Below, piece by piece: positions 1-7,957 of a stretch of DNA of 64,000 nucleotides (position 1 is its first letter; every line of letters starts with the position of its first letter). The stretch is from positions 33,763-97,762 of the forward strand of contig UQIN01000007.1 in NCBI GenBank assembly GCA_900541035.1, given 5' to 3'. The DNA is from an uncultured Collinsella sp. Its GTDB lineage: Bacteria > Actinomycetota > Coriobacteriia > Coriobacteriales > Coriobacteriaceae. A program made the position numbers and the translations under genes. The notes beneath the pieces are model-generated. The model had not been told where the DNA came from, did not search any database, and saw nothing but the letters and a program-made list of their open reading frames with translations.

Positions 1-1155
1 CAGACACCGATGTTCGAGATTGCCGACCTGGTGCACGACGGCGAGCGCGTCGTCGTGGCGCCCGGTGGTGCCGGCGGTCTGGGCAATACCCACTTTGTGA
101 CGTCGGTGCGCCGCGCTCCGGCCTTTGCCCAGCTAGGCGAGCCGGCCGAGGAGCACTGGATTGAGCTCGAGATGAAGCTTATGGCCGATGCCGCACTCGT
201 GGGCTTTCCCTCGGTGGGTAAGTCATCGCTCATTGCGCGCATGAGTGCCGCCCGCCCCAAGATTGCTGACTACCCGTTTACCACACTCGTGCCCAATCTG
301 GGCATGGTGCGTGCCGGCGAATATTCTTACGTCGTTGCCGACGTCCCCGGTCTTATCGAGGGCGCGAGCGAGGGCAAGGGCCTGGGTCACCAGTTCTTGC
401 GCCACATTGAGCGTACGGCCCTGATCATGCATGTCGTCGACATGACGGGCGGTTTTGAGGATCGCGATCCGGTTGAGGACTATCGCATCATCAACCGCGA
501 GCTCGAGCAGTATGGCGCCGAGCTTTCGGAGCGTCCGCAGATCGTCGTTGCCAACAAGTGCGACGCGCCGGGCACGGTCGACAAGATTGCCGACCTCAAG
601 CGCGCCGCGCTCGACGATGGACATATGTTCTTTGCCGTGTCTGCCGTGACGGGCGCCGGCCTCAATACGCTGATGCTTGCCGTGGGCGAGCAGGTGGCTA
701 AGCTGCGCGCCGAGTTGGCTGTCTCGGATGAGCCGGTCGTTCTGCGCGACGATGAGTGGGAGCGCCGTCGCCTGCAGCGTGAGAAGCGTTTCCGCATTGT
801 TCAGGAAGAGCCCGGTGCCTTCCGCGTGGTCGGTCGTGCCATTGAGCGTATGGTCATCCAGACCGACTGGGAAAACGAGGAAGCCGTCATTTACCTGCAG
901 CATAAGTTTGCGCGTATGGGTGTTGACGACGCGCTCGAGAAGGCCGGTTGCCGTGCGGGCGACGAGGTCCGCATTTGCCAGCGCGCCTTTGACTTTGAGG
1001 GTGCCGAGGACTTCTCGGAGTACGAGGAGCTCGAGGATGCTGGCGAGGACGTTGCCGTTGAAGCCATTGACGTGGCCGATGCTGCGGATGAGGGCGTCGA
1101 GGTTGTCGATGCGGCGGATGCCGCGGGCGATGCCGAGACCTCGGAGGGCGAGTAA
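1..1155 (+). CDS. obg: GTPase Obg/CgtA, 5' end outside the window
   Basis: Obg is a ribosome-associated GTPase needed for 50S assembly and stress control. The reading frame is open from base 1, so the N-terminal part of the glycine-rich Obg fold lies upstream; 384 residues are visible. The end of the Obg fold is followed by the G domain: G1 GFPSVGKSS near base 205, G3 DVPGLIEGA, G4 NKCD and G5 SAVTGAG. A C-terminal OCT domain (roughly bases 850-1000) and an Asp/Glu/Ala-rich acidic tail follow. The order obg-nadD-yqeK-rsfS is common in Gram-positive bacteria. nadD begins three bases after the stop, so the genes are probably co-transcribed. Confidence 0.97.
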   Translation, partial: QTPMFEIADLVHDGERVVVAPGGAGGLGNTHFVTSVRRAPAFAQLGEPAEEHWIELEMKLMADAALVGFPSVGKSSLIARMSAARPKIADYPFTTLVPNLGMVRAGEYSYVVADVPGLIEGASEGKGLGHQFLRHIERTALIMHVVDMTGGFEDRDPVEDYRIINRELEQYGAELSERPQIVVANKCDAPGTVDKIADLKRAALDDGHMFFAVSAVTGAGLNTLMLAVGEQVAKLRAELAVSDEPVVLRDDEWERRRLQREKRFRIVQEEPGAFRVVGRAIERMVIQTDWENEEAVIYLQHKFARMGVDDALEKAGCRAGDEVRICQRAFDFEGAEDFSEYEELEDAGEDVAVEAIDVADAADEGVEVVDAADAAGDAETSEGE

Positions 1156-1158
1156 GCC

Positions 1159-1836
1159 ATGTCGTTGCGCGGTGGAATCGGTCTGCCCGAGCTTCCTCTA
1201 GAGGACGGGCAGGAGTTTAGGCTCGGCATTATGGGTGGCACCTTTGATCCCATCCATTACGGGCACCTGGTGACCGCTGAGCAGGCGCGTGAGTCCCTCG
1301 ACTTGGATGCCGTGCTCTTTATGCCGGCGGGCACGCCTGCCTTTAAGCTTGACAAGCCGGTGACGCCTGCCGAGGACCGTTATGCCATGACGGTCCTCGC
1401 CACCGCTGCGAACCCGGCCTTTTTGGCGAGTCGGTTCGAGATTGACCGTCCGGGTGTAACCTATACGGCCGATACGCTTCATGCCCTTCGCGACTTTTAC
1501 CCGCCGCAGGTAAAGCTCTACTTTATTACGGGCGCCGACGCGATTATCGATATTGTTACCTGGCATGATGCCGAACGAATCGCTGAGCTTGCTACCTTTA
1601 TTGCGGCGACACGACCGAGCTTTGATATCGATACGGCGCGTGCCCGAATCAAAGAGTCGGGGCTGCCGTTCGACGTGCGCTATATTCAGATTCCGGCGCT
1701 GGCGATCAGCTCGACGAACATTCGTAAGCGAGTTGCTCGCGGTATGAGCGTGCGCTATCTTACGAGCGAGTCCGTGCTCGGCTACATTCGCAAACGCAGG
1801 CTATATGCCGATTTGGGCCAAGAAGATTTTGAGTGA
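1159..1836 (+). CDS. nadD: Nicotinate-nucleotide adenylyltransferase
   Basis: NadD adenylates nicotinate mononucleotide with ATP to form deamido-NAD in NAD synthesis. The protein has 225 residues. It carries the nucleotidyltransferase signature GGTFDPIHYGH at residues 26-36 and the late ISSTNIRKR motif that contacts ATP. About 20 residues precede the usual start of the Rossmann fold, so a later start is possible, but this ATG lies directly after the obg stop and no better ribosome-binding site is visible. It is second in the obg-nadD-yqeK-rsfS cluster. Confidence 0.96.
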   Translation: MSLRGGIGLPELPLEDGQEFRLGIMGGTFDPIHYGHLVTAEQARESLDLDAVLFMPAGTPAFKLDKPVTPAEDRYAMTVLATAANPAFLASRFEIDRPGVTYTADTLHALRDFYPPQVKLYFITGADAIIDIVTWHDAERIAELATFIAATRPSFDIDTARARIKESGLPFDVRYIQIPALAISSTNIRKRVARGMSVRYLTSESVLGYIRKRRLYADLGQEDFE

Positions 1837-1848
1837 TGGGGGTCTACG

Positions 1849-2457
1849 TTGTCGGTAGAGGATCAGTTTGAGGGCGATGAGCGCGCGCTGCTCAAGCGCA
1901 TTCAAGAGCTGCTCGATGTTCGCATGAAGGATAAGCGCAAGCGCTATGTGCATTCGCTGGGTGTTGCCGAGACCGCACTTCATCTGGCCGAGGTCTACGG
2001 CGTTGACCGCTTTGATGCCGCTGCCGCCGGCTTAATTCACGATTGGGACAAGGTTCTTTCCGATGACGAGCTCGTGGCCCGCGCGCTTCACTATGGCATC
2101 AAGGTTGCCGGCTCTCCTTCCGCCGCGACGCCGCTTTTGCATGGCCCTGTTGCCGCCTATGAGCTTCCGCAGCTTTTTCCCGAGCTGTCGCCGGCGGTCT
2201 TTCAGGCTGTCGACCGTCACACCGTGGGTGCCTGCGACATGACGCCGCTCGATATGGTGGTCTTTGTGGCAGATGCCATCGAGCCCAACCGTCACGGCGA
2301 CTATGCCCATGCGCTGCGCAAGATGGTGGGGGAGTCGACGCTTGACGAGTTGTTCTTCTCCTGTTTTGCGCAGGGTCTGGTCTATGTGATCCAGTCCGGG
2401 CGCTATCTTTATCCCACGGCTATTACGATTTACAACCATTACGCCCAGCTGCGCTAG
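1849..2457 (+). CDS. yqeK: YqeK-family HD-domain hydrolase (probable diadenosine tetraphosphatase)
   Basis: This 202-residue HD-superfamily protein matches YqeK. Characterised members cleave diadenosine tetraphosphate symmetrically to two ADP. Visible metal-ligand motifs are an early His (HSLGVAETA), the HD pair in GLIHDWDK, and later VADAIEPNR, which fits the family's DxIE-type motif. Translation starts at TTG 1849, with a GGGGG tract six bases upstream. The family almost always sits beside nadD and rsfS, as here. The Ap4A activity is transferred from family knowledge. Confidence 0.9.
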   Translation: MSVEDQFEGDERALLKRIQELLDVRMKDKRKRYVHSLGVAETALHLAEVYGVDRFDAAAAGLIHDWDKVLSDDELVARALHYGIKVAGSPSAATPLLHGPVAAYELPQLFPELSPAVFQAVDRHTVGACDMTPLDMVVFVADAIEPNRHGDYAHALRKMVGESTLDELFFSCFAQGLVYVIQSGRYLYPTAITIYNHYAQLR

Positions 2458-2485
2458 CTCGGGTGTGTCTAGAAAGAGGTATTCC

Positions 2486-2941
2486 ATGGCCGACGAGACC
2501 ATGACTGACGAGCAGATTCTTGAAGGTGTGGAGCACAAGAGTTTCGTTGCCACGTCCGACCGCACCGCCGCCTCGCTGTCCGCGAGCGGTGTCGCCGCCG
2601 AGGATGTCGCCCGCGCCGCCGCGCAGGCCGCCTACGACAAGAAGGGCGAGGACGTTCAGGTGCTCGACCTGACCGAGCTTTCCGACGTATGCGACTACTT
2701 TGTGCTTGCCACCGGTACCAACAACCGCCAGGTCGATTCTATCGTCGATGAGATCGAGGAGAAGGTCGCCGAGGCTTGCGGCGAGCACCCGTTCTCCATC
2801 GAGGGTCGCGAGCAGAAGACCTGGATGCTCATGGACTATGGTTCGGTTGTCGTCCACGTCTTCACTCCCGAGGCGCGCGACTTCTACCGTCTCGAAAAGC
2901 TCTGGGGTGACGCTCCCCAGCTCCCCCTCAACCTCCTCTAG
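2486..2941 (+). CDS. rsfS: Ribosomal silencing factor RsfS
   Basis: RsfS binds ribosomal protein uL14 and blocks subunit joining in starved cells. The conserved core DVCDYFVLATGTN, the segment around GREQKTWMLMDYGSVVVH and the end FYRLEKLWGDAP are all present. The ATG at 2486 is preferred over a GTG at 2465 because AGAAAGAGG lies just upstream of it, giving 151 residues. An N-terminal stretch of about 45 residues rich in Ala, Asp and Glu precedes the usual RsfS fold. It is the last gene of the obg cluster and is followed by a strong terminator. Confidence 0.95.
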   Translation: MADETMTDEQILEGVEHKSFVATSDRTAASLSASGVAAEDVARAAAQAAYDKKGEDVQVLDLTELSDVCDYFVLATGTNNRQVDSIVDEIEEKVAEACGEHPFSIEGREQKTWMLMDYGSVVVHVFTPEARDFYRLEKLWGDAPQLPLNLL

Positions 2942-2982
2942 TAGCTCATTTGAGACGGGGTTTAGCTACCCTCACGCATATC

Positions 2983-3025
2983 GCCGGGCAGGTGCGGTTT
3001 TCCGCACCTGCCCGGCTTTCTTTTT
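2983..3025 (+). terminator. Rho-independent terminator after rsfS
   Basis: Perfect 15-bp stem (2983-2997 with 3002-3016), TTTT loop, followed by TTTCTTTTT. It ends the obg-rsfS operon and lies between convergent rsfS and dinB, so the hairpin may also act on dinB transcripts, although the minus side has no T-run. Confidence 0.93.
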
Positions 3026-3037
3026 GCCCAAAGGCGG

Positions 3038-4291
3038 TTAATCGTTGAAGCGGGATTGGCGGCCGAAGGATAGGGCGGTGTCGCCGAATTTGTCTCGGAC
3101 GGCGTCGATGGCGACGGACAGGTCGCGTCGGTCGCTGGACTGCGCTCCACGGTCATCGACTTCGCAGAACAGGTCGGTCTGGATGCCGCCTTGGTGGTTG
3201 AAGTCGCTCATGCCGATGCCGGCCAAGCGCACGTGCATGCCTTCCTGCCAGATGTTGTCGAGCAGTTCGAGTGCAACCGCCACGAAGATGTTTTCATCGT
3301 CGGTTGGATGAGGCAGCCGGCGCTGTGCCGTACGCCCACTGCCATACGAATACTTAAGCTTGAGCGTCACGGTGCCGCCCGTAAGCCCCTGGCGGCGCAG
3401 GCGACGTCCAACCGACTCGCCCAGCAGCGCAATCGCCGCCTCGATATCCCTGCGCTCAGTCAAATCTTTCGCAAAGGTGCGTTCATTGCTGACCGACTTG
3501 ACCTCGCGCTCCTCATCCAGACTTGTGACCTCGGAAACTTCGAGACCCAGCGCACGTTGGCGCATACGCTCGCCGTTGACGCCAAAAATCGAGGCCAGCG
3601 TGGACTCCGGCGCACGCGACAGCTCGCCAAGCGTGTAGATACGCATGCGGCGTAGCCGCTCCTCGGCCGAGCGACCGATGCCGCTCATGGCAGACACCGG
3701 CAGCGCGGCCAAAAATCGCTGCTCCGTGCCGGGGCGCACAATGGTCAGGCCAAAGGGCTTGTCGCGCTCGCTCGCGATTTTGGCCACCGTCTTGTTGCAG
3801 CCGACGCCAATGGAGCACGTCACCCCCAGTGCCGCCACGCGGTCACTGATGCGTCGCGCGACCAGCAGCGGGTCTTCGGGCGCAAACCGGCCCGGCGTTA
3901 TATCGATAAAGGCCTCGTCGATGGACACGCGCTCCACACGCGGCGTCTCGTCGGCGAGAATCGCCATGACTTGCGCGCTCACTTCGCGGTAGCGATCAAA
4001 ATGCCCATGCGTCCAAATCGCCTGCGGGCACAGACGCCGTGCCTCGGCCGAGGCCATGGCGGAATGCACGCCAAAGCGGCGTGCCTCATACGAACACGTG
4101 GACACGACGCCGCGCGACTCGGCATCTCCGCCCACAATGAGCGGCTTGCCGCGCCACTCGGGGTGGTCGAGCATCTCTACGCTCGCAAAAAACGCATCGA
4201 GGTCCATCAGACCCACCGCCGGACCCGTCCAGGGCGGCGGCGTGACGCCCGCAGCATTCTCATAACCGTATGTATGTTCGCGTCTTTCCAT
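3038..4291 (-). CDS. dinB: DNA polymerase IV (Y-family translesion polymerase)
   Basis: DinB is an error-prone polymerase that bypasses damaged bases. The 417-residue protein has the palm motifs MDLDAFFASVE and SIDEAF, which carry the catalytic carboxylates, the RGVVSTCSYEARRFG motif, a thumb with a helix-hairpin-helix region (VSAMSGIGRSAEERLRR) and a little-finger domain. About 27 residues precede the usual start. The gene stands alone on the minus strand between two plus-strand operons. The start codon lies only six bases after a TATACT box and no Shine-Dalgarno sequence is visible, which suggests a leaderless mRNA. No convincing LexA box is present. Confidence 0.96.
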   Translation of the reverse strand: MERREHTYGYENAAGVTPPPWTGPAVGLMDLDAFFASVEMLDHPEWRGKPLIVGGDAESRGVVSTCSYEARRFGVHSAMASAEARRLCPQAIWTHGHFDRYREVSAQVMAILADETPRVERVSIDEAFIDITPGRFAPEDPLLVARRISDRVAALGVTCSIGVGCNKTVAKIASERDKPFGLTIVRPGTEQRFLAALPVSAMSGIGRSAEERLRRMRIYTLGELSRAPESTLASIFGVNGERMRQRALGLEVSEVTSLDEEREVKSVSNERTFAKDLTERRDIEAAIALLGESVGRRLRRQGLTGGTVTLKLKYSYGSGRTAQRRLPHPTDDENIFVAVALELLDNIWQEGMHVRLAGIGMSDFNHQGGIQTDLFCEVDDRGAQSSDRRDLSVAIDAVRDKFGDTALSFGRQSRFND

Positions 4292-4297
4292 GTCATG

Positions 4298-4303
4298 AGT
4301 ATA
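4298..4303 (-). promoter_or_regulatory. Putative -10 box of dinB (leaderless)
   Basis: TATACT on the minus strand ends six bases before the dinB ATG, so transcription would begin at or next to the start codon. The -35 region is poorly conserved. Confidence 0.5.
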
Positions 4304-4407
4304 CCGCGCAGCTCATGTGGGGTGCGTGGATGTGCTTGCAAATCGCGAATTCTTGTCTAAGATATGGATTTGCCCTCGACTACACCGAAGAAGTTGGTCT
4401 CACGGAC

Positions 4408-4436
4408 TTCACCTGCCCGCGTCGATGGCGTATTAT
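4408..4436 (+). promoter_or_regulatory. Promoter for rpsP operon
   Basis: TTCACC (-35) and TATTAT (-10) are separated by 17 bp. The rpsP start lies 56 bases after the -10. The gap 4292-4492 otherwise holds only the divergent dinB upstream DNA and the rpsP leader. Confidence 0.6.
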
Positions 4437-4492
4437 GTTCAACTGTTTGTTTGTAGTTGCAGCCTAAAGCTGCTTGGTTGGAGGAGTTTCCT

Positions 4493-4834
4493 TTGGCAGT
4501 CAAGATTCGCCTTGCTCGTCACGGCGCTAAGAAGCGTCCGTACTACCGTGTCGTCGTCGCCGATTCCCGCGCCCCGCGTGACGGTCGTATCATCGAGGAG
4601 GTTGGCCGCTACAACCCGATGACCGCCCCCAAGACCATCAACCTCGACCTCGAGAAGATCGCCGACTGGCAGTCCAAGGGTGCTCAGCTCACCGACGCTG
4701 TCGCCGCTCTGGTCAAGGCCGCCAACGAGGGCGAGAAGACCGAGACCGTCGTCAAGAAGTCCAAGAAGCAGCTCGCCAAAGAGGCCGAGGCCGCTAAGGC
4801 TGCCGCTGAGGCCGCTGAGGGCGCCGAGGAGTAA
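4493..4834 (+). CDS. rpsP: 30S ribosomal protein S16
   Basis: bS16 is a small-subunit assembly protein. The 113-residue product begins [19 protein letters not shown], the classic S16 opening. The start is TTG at 4493, supported by GGAGGAG six bases upstream; an in-frame TTG at 4457 would add twelve residues unknown in the family. The S16 fold ends near residue 80 and is followed by a Lys/Ala/Glu-rich tail ending AEAAEGAEE, a low-complexity extension also seen in some other high-GC bacteria. It is first gene of rpsP-khpA-rimM-trmD-lepB, and a TTG start is unusual for a highly expressed ribosomal protein. Confidence 0.97.
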   Translation: MAVKIRLARHGAKKRPYYRVVVADSRAPRDGRIIEEVGRYNPMTAPKTINLDLEKIADWQSKGAQLTDAVAALVKAANEGEKTETVVKKSKKQLAKEAEAAKAAAEAAEGAEE

Positions 4835-4837
4835 ATC

Positions 4838-5122
4838 GTGCCTGAGGTTGACGCTGCACAGCTCGAGGGTGAGGCAATGCTCTCAGATCGCATCGCCGAT
4901 CTCGTCGAATATCTCGTTGTTCAGATCGTCGACGACCCGGATTCCGTGAGCCTTGAGGTCATCGATGGTGACGACGCCTCTACGATTGAGGTTTCGGTCG
5001 CCGAGGATGACGTCGCTAAGGTCATCGGCCGTCGTGGCCGTACCATCAAGGCTATTCGCACGCTCGCCCGTGCATTGGCCGCTCGCCTCGACACTGCTGT
5101 CGAGGTAGAGGTTCTGGGCTAG
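4838..5122 (+). CDS. khpA: KH-domain RNA-binding protein KhpA
   Basis: Small single KH-domain protein. In Gram-positive bacteria KhpA partners with KhpB/EloR in RNA binding and cell-elongation control. The GxxG loop is visible in KVIGRRGRTIKAIR. Start choice is uncertain. GTG 4838, with GAGGAG upstream overlapping the end of rpsP, gives 94 residues. ATG 4877, with GAGGGTGAGG upstream, gives 81 residues, closer to the usual family length. The position between rpsP and rimM is typical for Gram-positive khpA. Confidence 0.9.
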   Translation: MPEVDAAQLEGEAMLSDRIADLVEYLVVQIVDDPDSVSLEVIDGDDASTIEVSVAEDDVAKVIGRRGRTIKAIRTLARALAARLDTAVEVEVLG

Positions 5123-5126
5123 GACC

Positions 5127-5648
5127 TTGAGGTCCCAGTACAAAAACATCGCCCGTGTGGTCAAGCCGCACGGAAGGAAGGGGGAGGTCCTCGCGCAACC
5201 GCTGCGGGGGCTTCCTTCTGTATTAGAGCCGGGTATGCGCGTCGCCCTGACGCCGCCGGCGCTCAAGCGCGACCGCTTTTGCACGGTCGTGTCCGTCACC
5301 GATACGGGCGATGGCGATCTGGTCTCGTTTGAGGGCATTGACGACTTGACGGCCGCCGAGGGCATCACGGGATGCTACGTGTTGGCAAATCGTGACGACT
5401 TTGAGCTCGATTCGCTCGACGCTGCCTATACCGACCTGATGGGTCGCGAGGTGGTAGACGAGCGCTTCGGTTCGCTCGGCACGATCGTCGAGATCATGTC
5501 GACGCCCGCTAACGATGTTTGGGTTGTCGAGGGTGATCGGTACGGCGAGGTACTGATTCCCGTGATCGAGCAGGTTGTGCTCGATCTTCCCGACAAAGGA
5601 ACAATTTCCGTCCACGTTATGGACGGCCTGATCGATATGGACAAGTAG
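5127..5648 (+). CDS. rimM: 16S rRNA processing protein RimM
   Basis: RimM assists maturation of the 30S head by binding uS19. The protein has 173 residues. The N-terminal RimM barrel opens with ARVVKPHGRKGEV and a PRC-barrel domain follows (from about residue 95, LMGREVVDERFGSLGTIVE). The start is TTG 5127, four bases after the khpA stop, with only a weak AGGA upstream, so translation is probably coupled to khpA. It lies directly before trmD, the usual partner order. Confidence 0.93.
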   Translation: MRSQYKNIARVVKPHGRKGEVLAQPLRGLPSVLEPGMRVALTPPALKRDRFCTVVSVTDTGDGDLVSFEGIDDLTAAEGITGCYVLANRDDFELDSLDAAYTDLMGREVVDERFGSLGTIVEIMSTPANDVWVVEGDRYGEVLIPVIEQVVLDLPDKGTISVHVMDGLIDMDK

Positions 5649-5658
5649 GGAGGACAGC

Positions 5659-6417
5659 ATGCTGATTGAGACCCTTTCGGTCTTTCCCGAGATGTTTGAG
5701 CCCGTCATGTCCACGTCGATTTTGGGCCGCGCCCGCAAGGCCGGCCTTTTTGATTTTAAGGCGTATAACCTGCGCGACTGGACGCACGACCGCCATCGTA
5801 CCGTCGATGACGAGCCGTACGGCGGCGGGCAGGGCATGCTCATGAAGGTCGAGCCTATCGCGGAGGCCATCGAGGCCATTAGCGCAGAGGGTCCCAAGCC
5901 CACTGTGGTGTTCTTTACTCCCTGTGGCGAGCCCTTTACGCAGCATGTGGCCGAGCGCCTGCTCAAAAGTGAGCGCCTGCTGTTTGTGTGCAGTCGCTAC
6001 GAGGGCGTCGACGAGCGCGCGTATGCGTATGCCGATGAGCGTCTGTCGATCGGCGACTACGTGCTCACGGGCGGCGAGCTTCCCGCTATGGTCGTTGCCG
6101 ATGCCGTCGTACGCCTGATTCCCGGCGCCCTGGGCGACGAGATGAGCAACGTGGACGAGTCGTTCTCGACCGCCGAGGATGGAGGCCTGCTCGAGTACGC
6201 GCAGTATACCCGTCCTGCCGAGTTCAACGGCGAGGGCGTGCCTCCGGTGCTTGTGAGCGGCGATCACGCCAAGGTCGATGCCTGGCGTCGCAAGAACGCC
6301 ATCGAGCGCACCTGCCGCTGGCGTCCCGACTTGATCGAGACGGCGCGGCTCACGCCCGAGGAGCGCGCTTACGCGCAGGAGATTCTTGACGCTTCGTATT
6401 CGCAGAGCGAGGAGTGA
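5659..6417 (+). CDS. trmD: tRNA (guanine37-N1)-methyltransferase
   Basis: TrmD methylates G37 next to the anticodon using S-adenosylmethionine, which prevents frameshifting. The 252-residue protein shows the SPOUT trefoil-knot signatures SRYEGVDER and IGDYVLTGGELPAM, plus the early DEPYGGGQGMLMK loop. A GGGAGGA ribosome-binding site precedes ATG 5659. Its stop lies two bases before the lepB ATG. Confidence 0.97.
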   Translation: MLIETLSVFPEMFEPVMSTSILGRARKAGLFDFKAYNLRDWTHDRHRTVDDEPYGGGQGMLMKVEPIAEAIEAISAEGPKPTVVFFTPCGEPFTQHVAERLLKSERLLFVCSRYEGVDERAYAYADERLSIGDYVLTGGELPAMVVADAVVRLIPGALGDEMSNVDESFSTAEDGGLLEYAQYTRPAEFNGEGVPPVLVSGDHAKVDAWRRKNAIERTCRWRPDLIETARLTPEERAYAQEILDASYSQSEE

Positions 6418-6419
6418 GT

Positions 6420-6983
6420 ATGGTTCCTACGCAACATTCCGCGTTGAGGGGCGCTTTTGAGTGGATCGCGGTCATCGCGATCGCGCTCGTGGCCACGTTC
6501 CTGATCCGCACTTTTGTGGTCGAGCCCTTTGTGGTGCCCACCGGTTCTATGGAGGACACGATCGAGATTGGCGACCAGATCCTGGCGCAAAAGGTGAGCC
6601 TCGAGCTCGGTCAGCCCGTCAAGCAGGGCGATATCGTGGTTTTTCACAACCCCGATGGCACCTCCGAGCATGATGTTCTTGTCAAGCGTGTTATTGCCAC
6701 AGCCGGCCAGACGGTTGACCTGCAGGATGGCAAGGTGGTCGTTGACGGCCAAGCGCTCGACGAGGACTATACGACGGGCATGAGCTGGCCACTTTCGGTC
6801 CAATCGCCCGGCGCTCAGGTAAGCTATCCCTACACCGTTCCCGACGGGTGCGTGTGGGTGATGGGCGACAACCGCGAAAACTCTGCCGACTCACGCTACT
6901 TTGGTCCCGTCGACCGTTCGGACCTGATCGCCGTGGCGCTCGTGCGTTACTGGCCGCTCAACCGTCTGGGCGCTATCGACTAA
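6420..6983 (+). CDS. lepB: Signal peptidase I
   Basis: Type I signal peptidase removes signal peptides from secreted proteins at the outer face of the membrane. The 187-residue protein has one N-terminal membrane segment (residues 15-34), the catalytic Ser43 in PTGSMEDTI, the general-base Lys89 in DVLVKRV and the box E motif MGDNRENSADSR. ATG 6420 is chosen because GAGGAG lies five bases upstream; a GTG at 6414 overlapping the trmD stop is an alternative. It is last in the rpsP operon. Confidence 0.95.
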   Translation: MVPTQHSALRGAFEWIAVIAIALVATFLIRTFVVEPFVVPTGSMEDTIEIGDQILAQKVSLELGQPVKQGDIVVFHNPDGTSEHDVLVKRVIATAGQTVDLQDGKVVVDGQALDEDYTTGMSWPLSVQSPGAQVSYPYTVPDGCVWVMGDNRENSADSRYFGPVDRSDLIAVALVRYWPLNRLGAID

Positions 6984-6990
6984 AAACCGC

Positions 6991-6996
6991 TATAGT
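6991..6996 (+). promoter_or_regulatory. Possible -10 box for glyQS
   Basis: TATAGT lies 46 bases before glyQ in the short gap after lepB, preceded by a weak -35. No T-box leader fits in this 59-bp gap. Confidence 0.35.
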
Positions 6997-7042
6997 ACAG
7001 TACCTAACCGTGTAATCGTTTCGACGAGGGGATATTAGAGGC

Positions 7043-7954
7043 ATGAACGCTTCATCGCTTTCCTTCCAAGACATCATCCTGCGCCTCCAGCAGTACTGGG
7101 GCGAGCAGGGCTGCGTTATTATGCAGCCCTACGACTCCGAGGTCGGTGCCGGTACCTTCCATACCGCGACCACGCTGCGCTCGCTCGGTCCCGCCGAGTG
7201 GCGCACCTGCTATGCGCAGCCCTGCCGCCGTCCCGCCGACGGCCGCTACGGCGAGAACCCCAACCGCATGCAGCACTACTATCAGTTCCAGGTGCTTATC
7301 AAGCCCTCGCCGGTCAACGCCCAGGAGCTCTACCTGGGGTCTCTTGCCGCCATTGGCTTGGACCCCAACGACCATGACGTCCGCTTTGTCGAGGACGACT
7401 GGGAGAGCCCGACGCTCGGCGCCTGGGGCCTTGGCTGGGAGGTCTGGCTCAATGGCATGGAGGTCACGCAGTTTACGTACTTCCAGCAGGTGGGCGGCAT
7501 CGAGGTCGACCCCGTGCCCGTCGAGATCACCTACGGCCTGGAGCGTATCGCCATGTACGCCCAGGGCGTTAACTCGGTCTACGACCTGGTGTGGAGCTAC
7601 CTGCCCGACGGCACGCCCATGACCTATGGCGACGTGTTCCTCGAGAACGAGCGCGAGTTCAGTGCCTATAACTTTGAGGTCGCCAACGTCGAGATGATGC
7701 GTCAGAAGTTTGACGACTACGAGGCCGAGTGCCATTCCTGCCTGGAGCGCAAGCTGCCGCTGCCGGCATATGACTGCGTCATGAAGTGCAGCCACGCTTT
7801 CAACCTGCTCGATGCTCGCGGCGCCCTGTCCGCGGTCGAGCGTGCCAACTACATCCTGCGCGTCCGCGCCGTCGCCAAGGCGTGCTGCGAGGCCTACATG
7901 GCCGAGGTCGCCGGAGTCAACGAGAATGCCGATCAGGAAGGCGAGGTGGCGTAA
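7043..7954 (+). CDS. glyQ: Glycyl-tRNA synthetase alpha subunit
   Basis: The alpha chain of the heterotetrameric bacterial glycyl-tRNA synthetase carries the class II catalytic core. The 303-residue protein contains family blocks such as [48 protein letters not shown] and the motif 3 region [16 protein letters not shown] and TTAGAGG precede ATG 7043. glyS follows after three bases, so the subunits are made together. A short polar tail follows the conserved end. Confidence 0.97.
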   Translation: MNASSLSFQDIILRLQQYWGEQGCVIMQPYDSEVGAGTFHTATTLRSLGPAEWRTCYAQPCRRPADGRYGENPNRMQHYYQFQVLIKPSPVNAQELYLGSLAAIGLDPNDHDVRFVEDDWESPTLGAWGLGWEVWLNGMEVTQFTYFQQVGGIEVDPVPVEITYGLERIAMYAQGVNSVYDLVWSYLPDGTPMTYGDVFLENEREFSAYNFEVANVEMMRQKFDDYEAECHSCLERKLPLPAYDCVMKCSHAFNLLDARGALSAVERANYILRVRAVAKACCEAYMAEVAGVNENADQEGEVA

Positions 7955-7957
7955 GCC

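Noticed and set aside
1..1155. Truncated or pseudogene obg
   Set aside because: The frame is open to the first base and all visible motifs are intact; the gene is simply cut by the window edge.
4262..4291. Possible LexA box (CGAAC-type) at the dinB start
   Set aside because: Only one half-site matches the Gram-positive SOS consensus and it lies within codons of the dinB N-terminus.
6984..7042. T-box riboswitch before glyQS
   Set aside because: The gap is only 59 bases, too short for a specifier stem and antiterminator.
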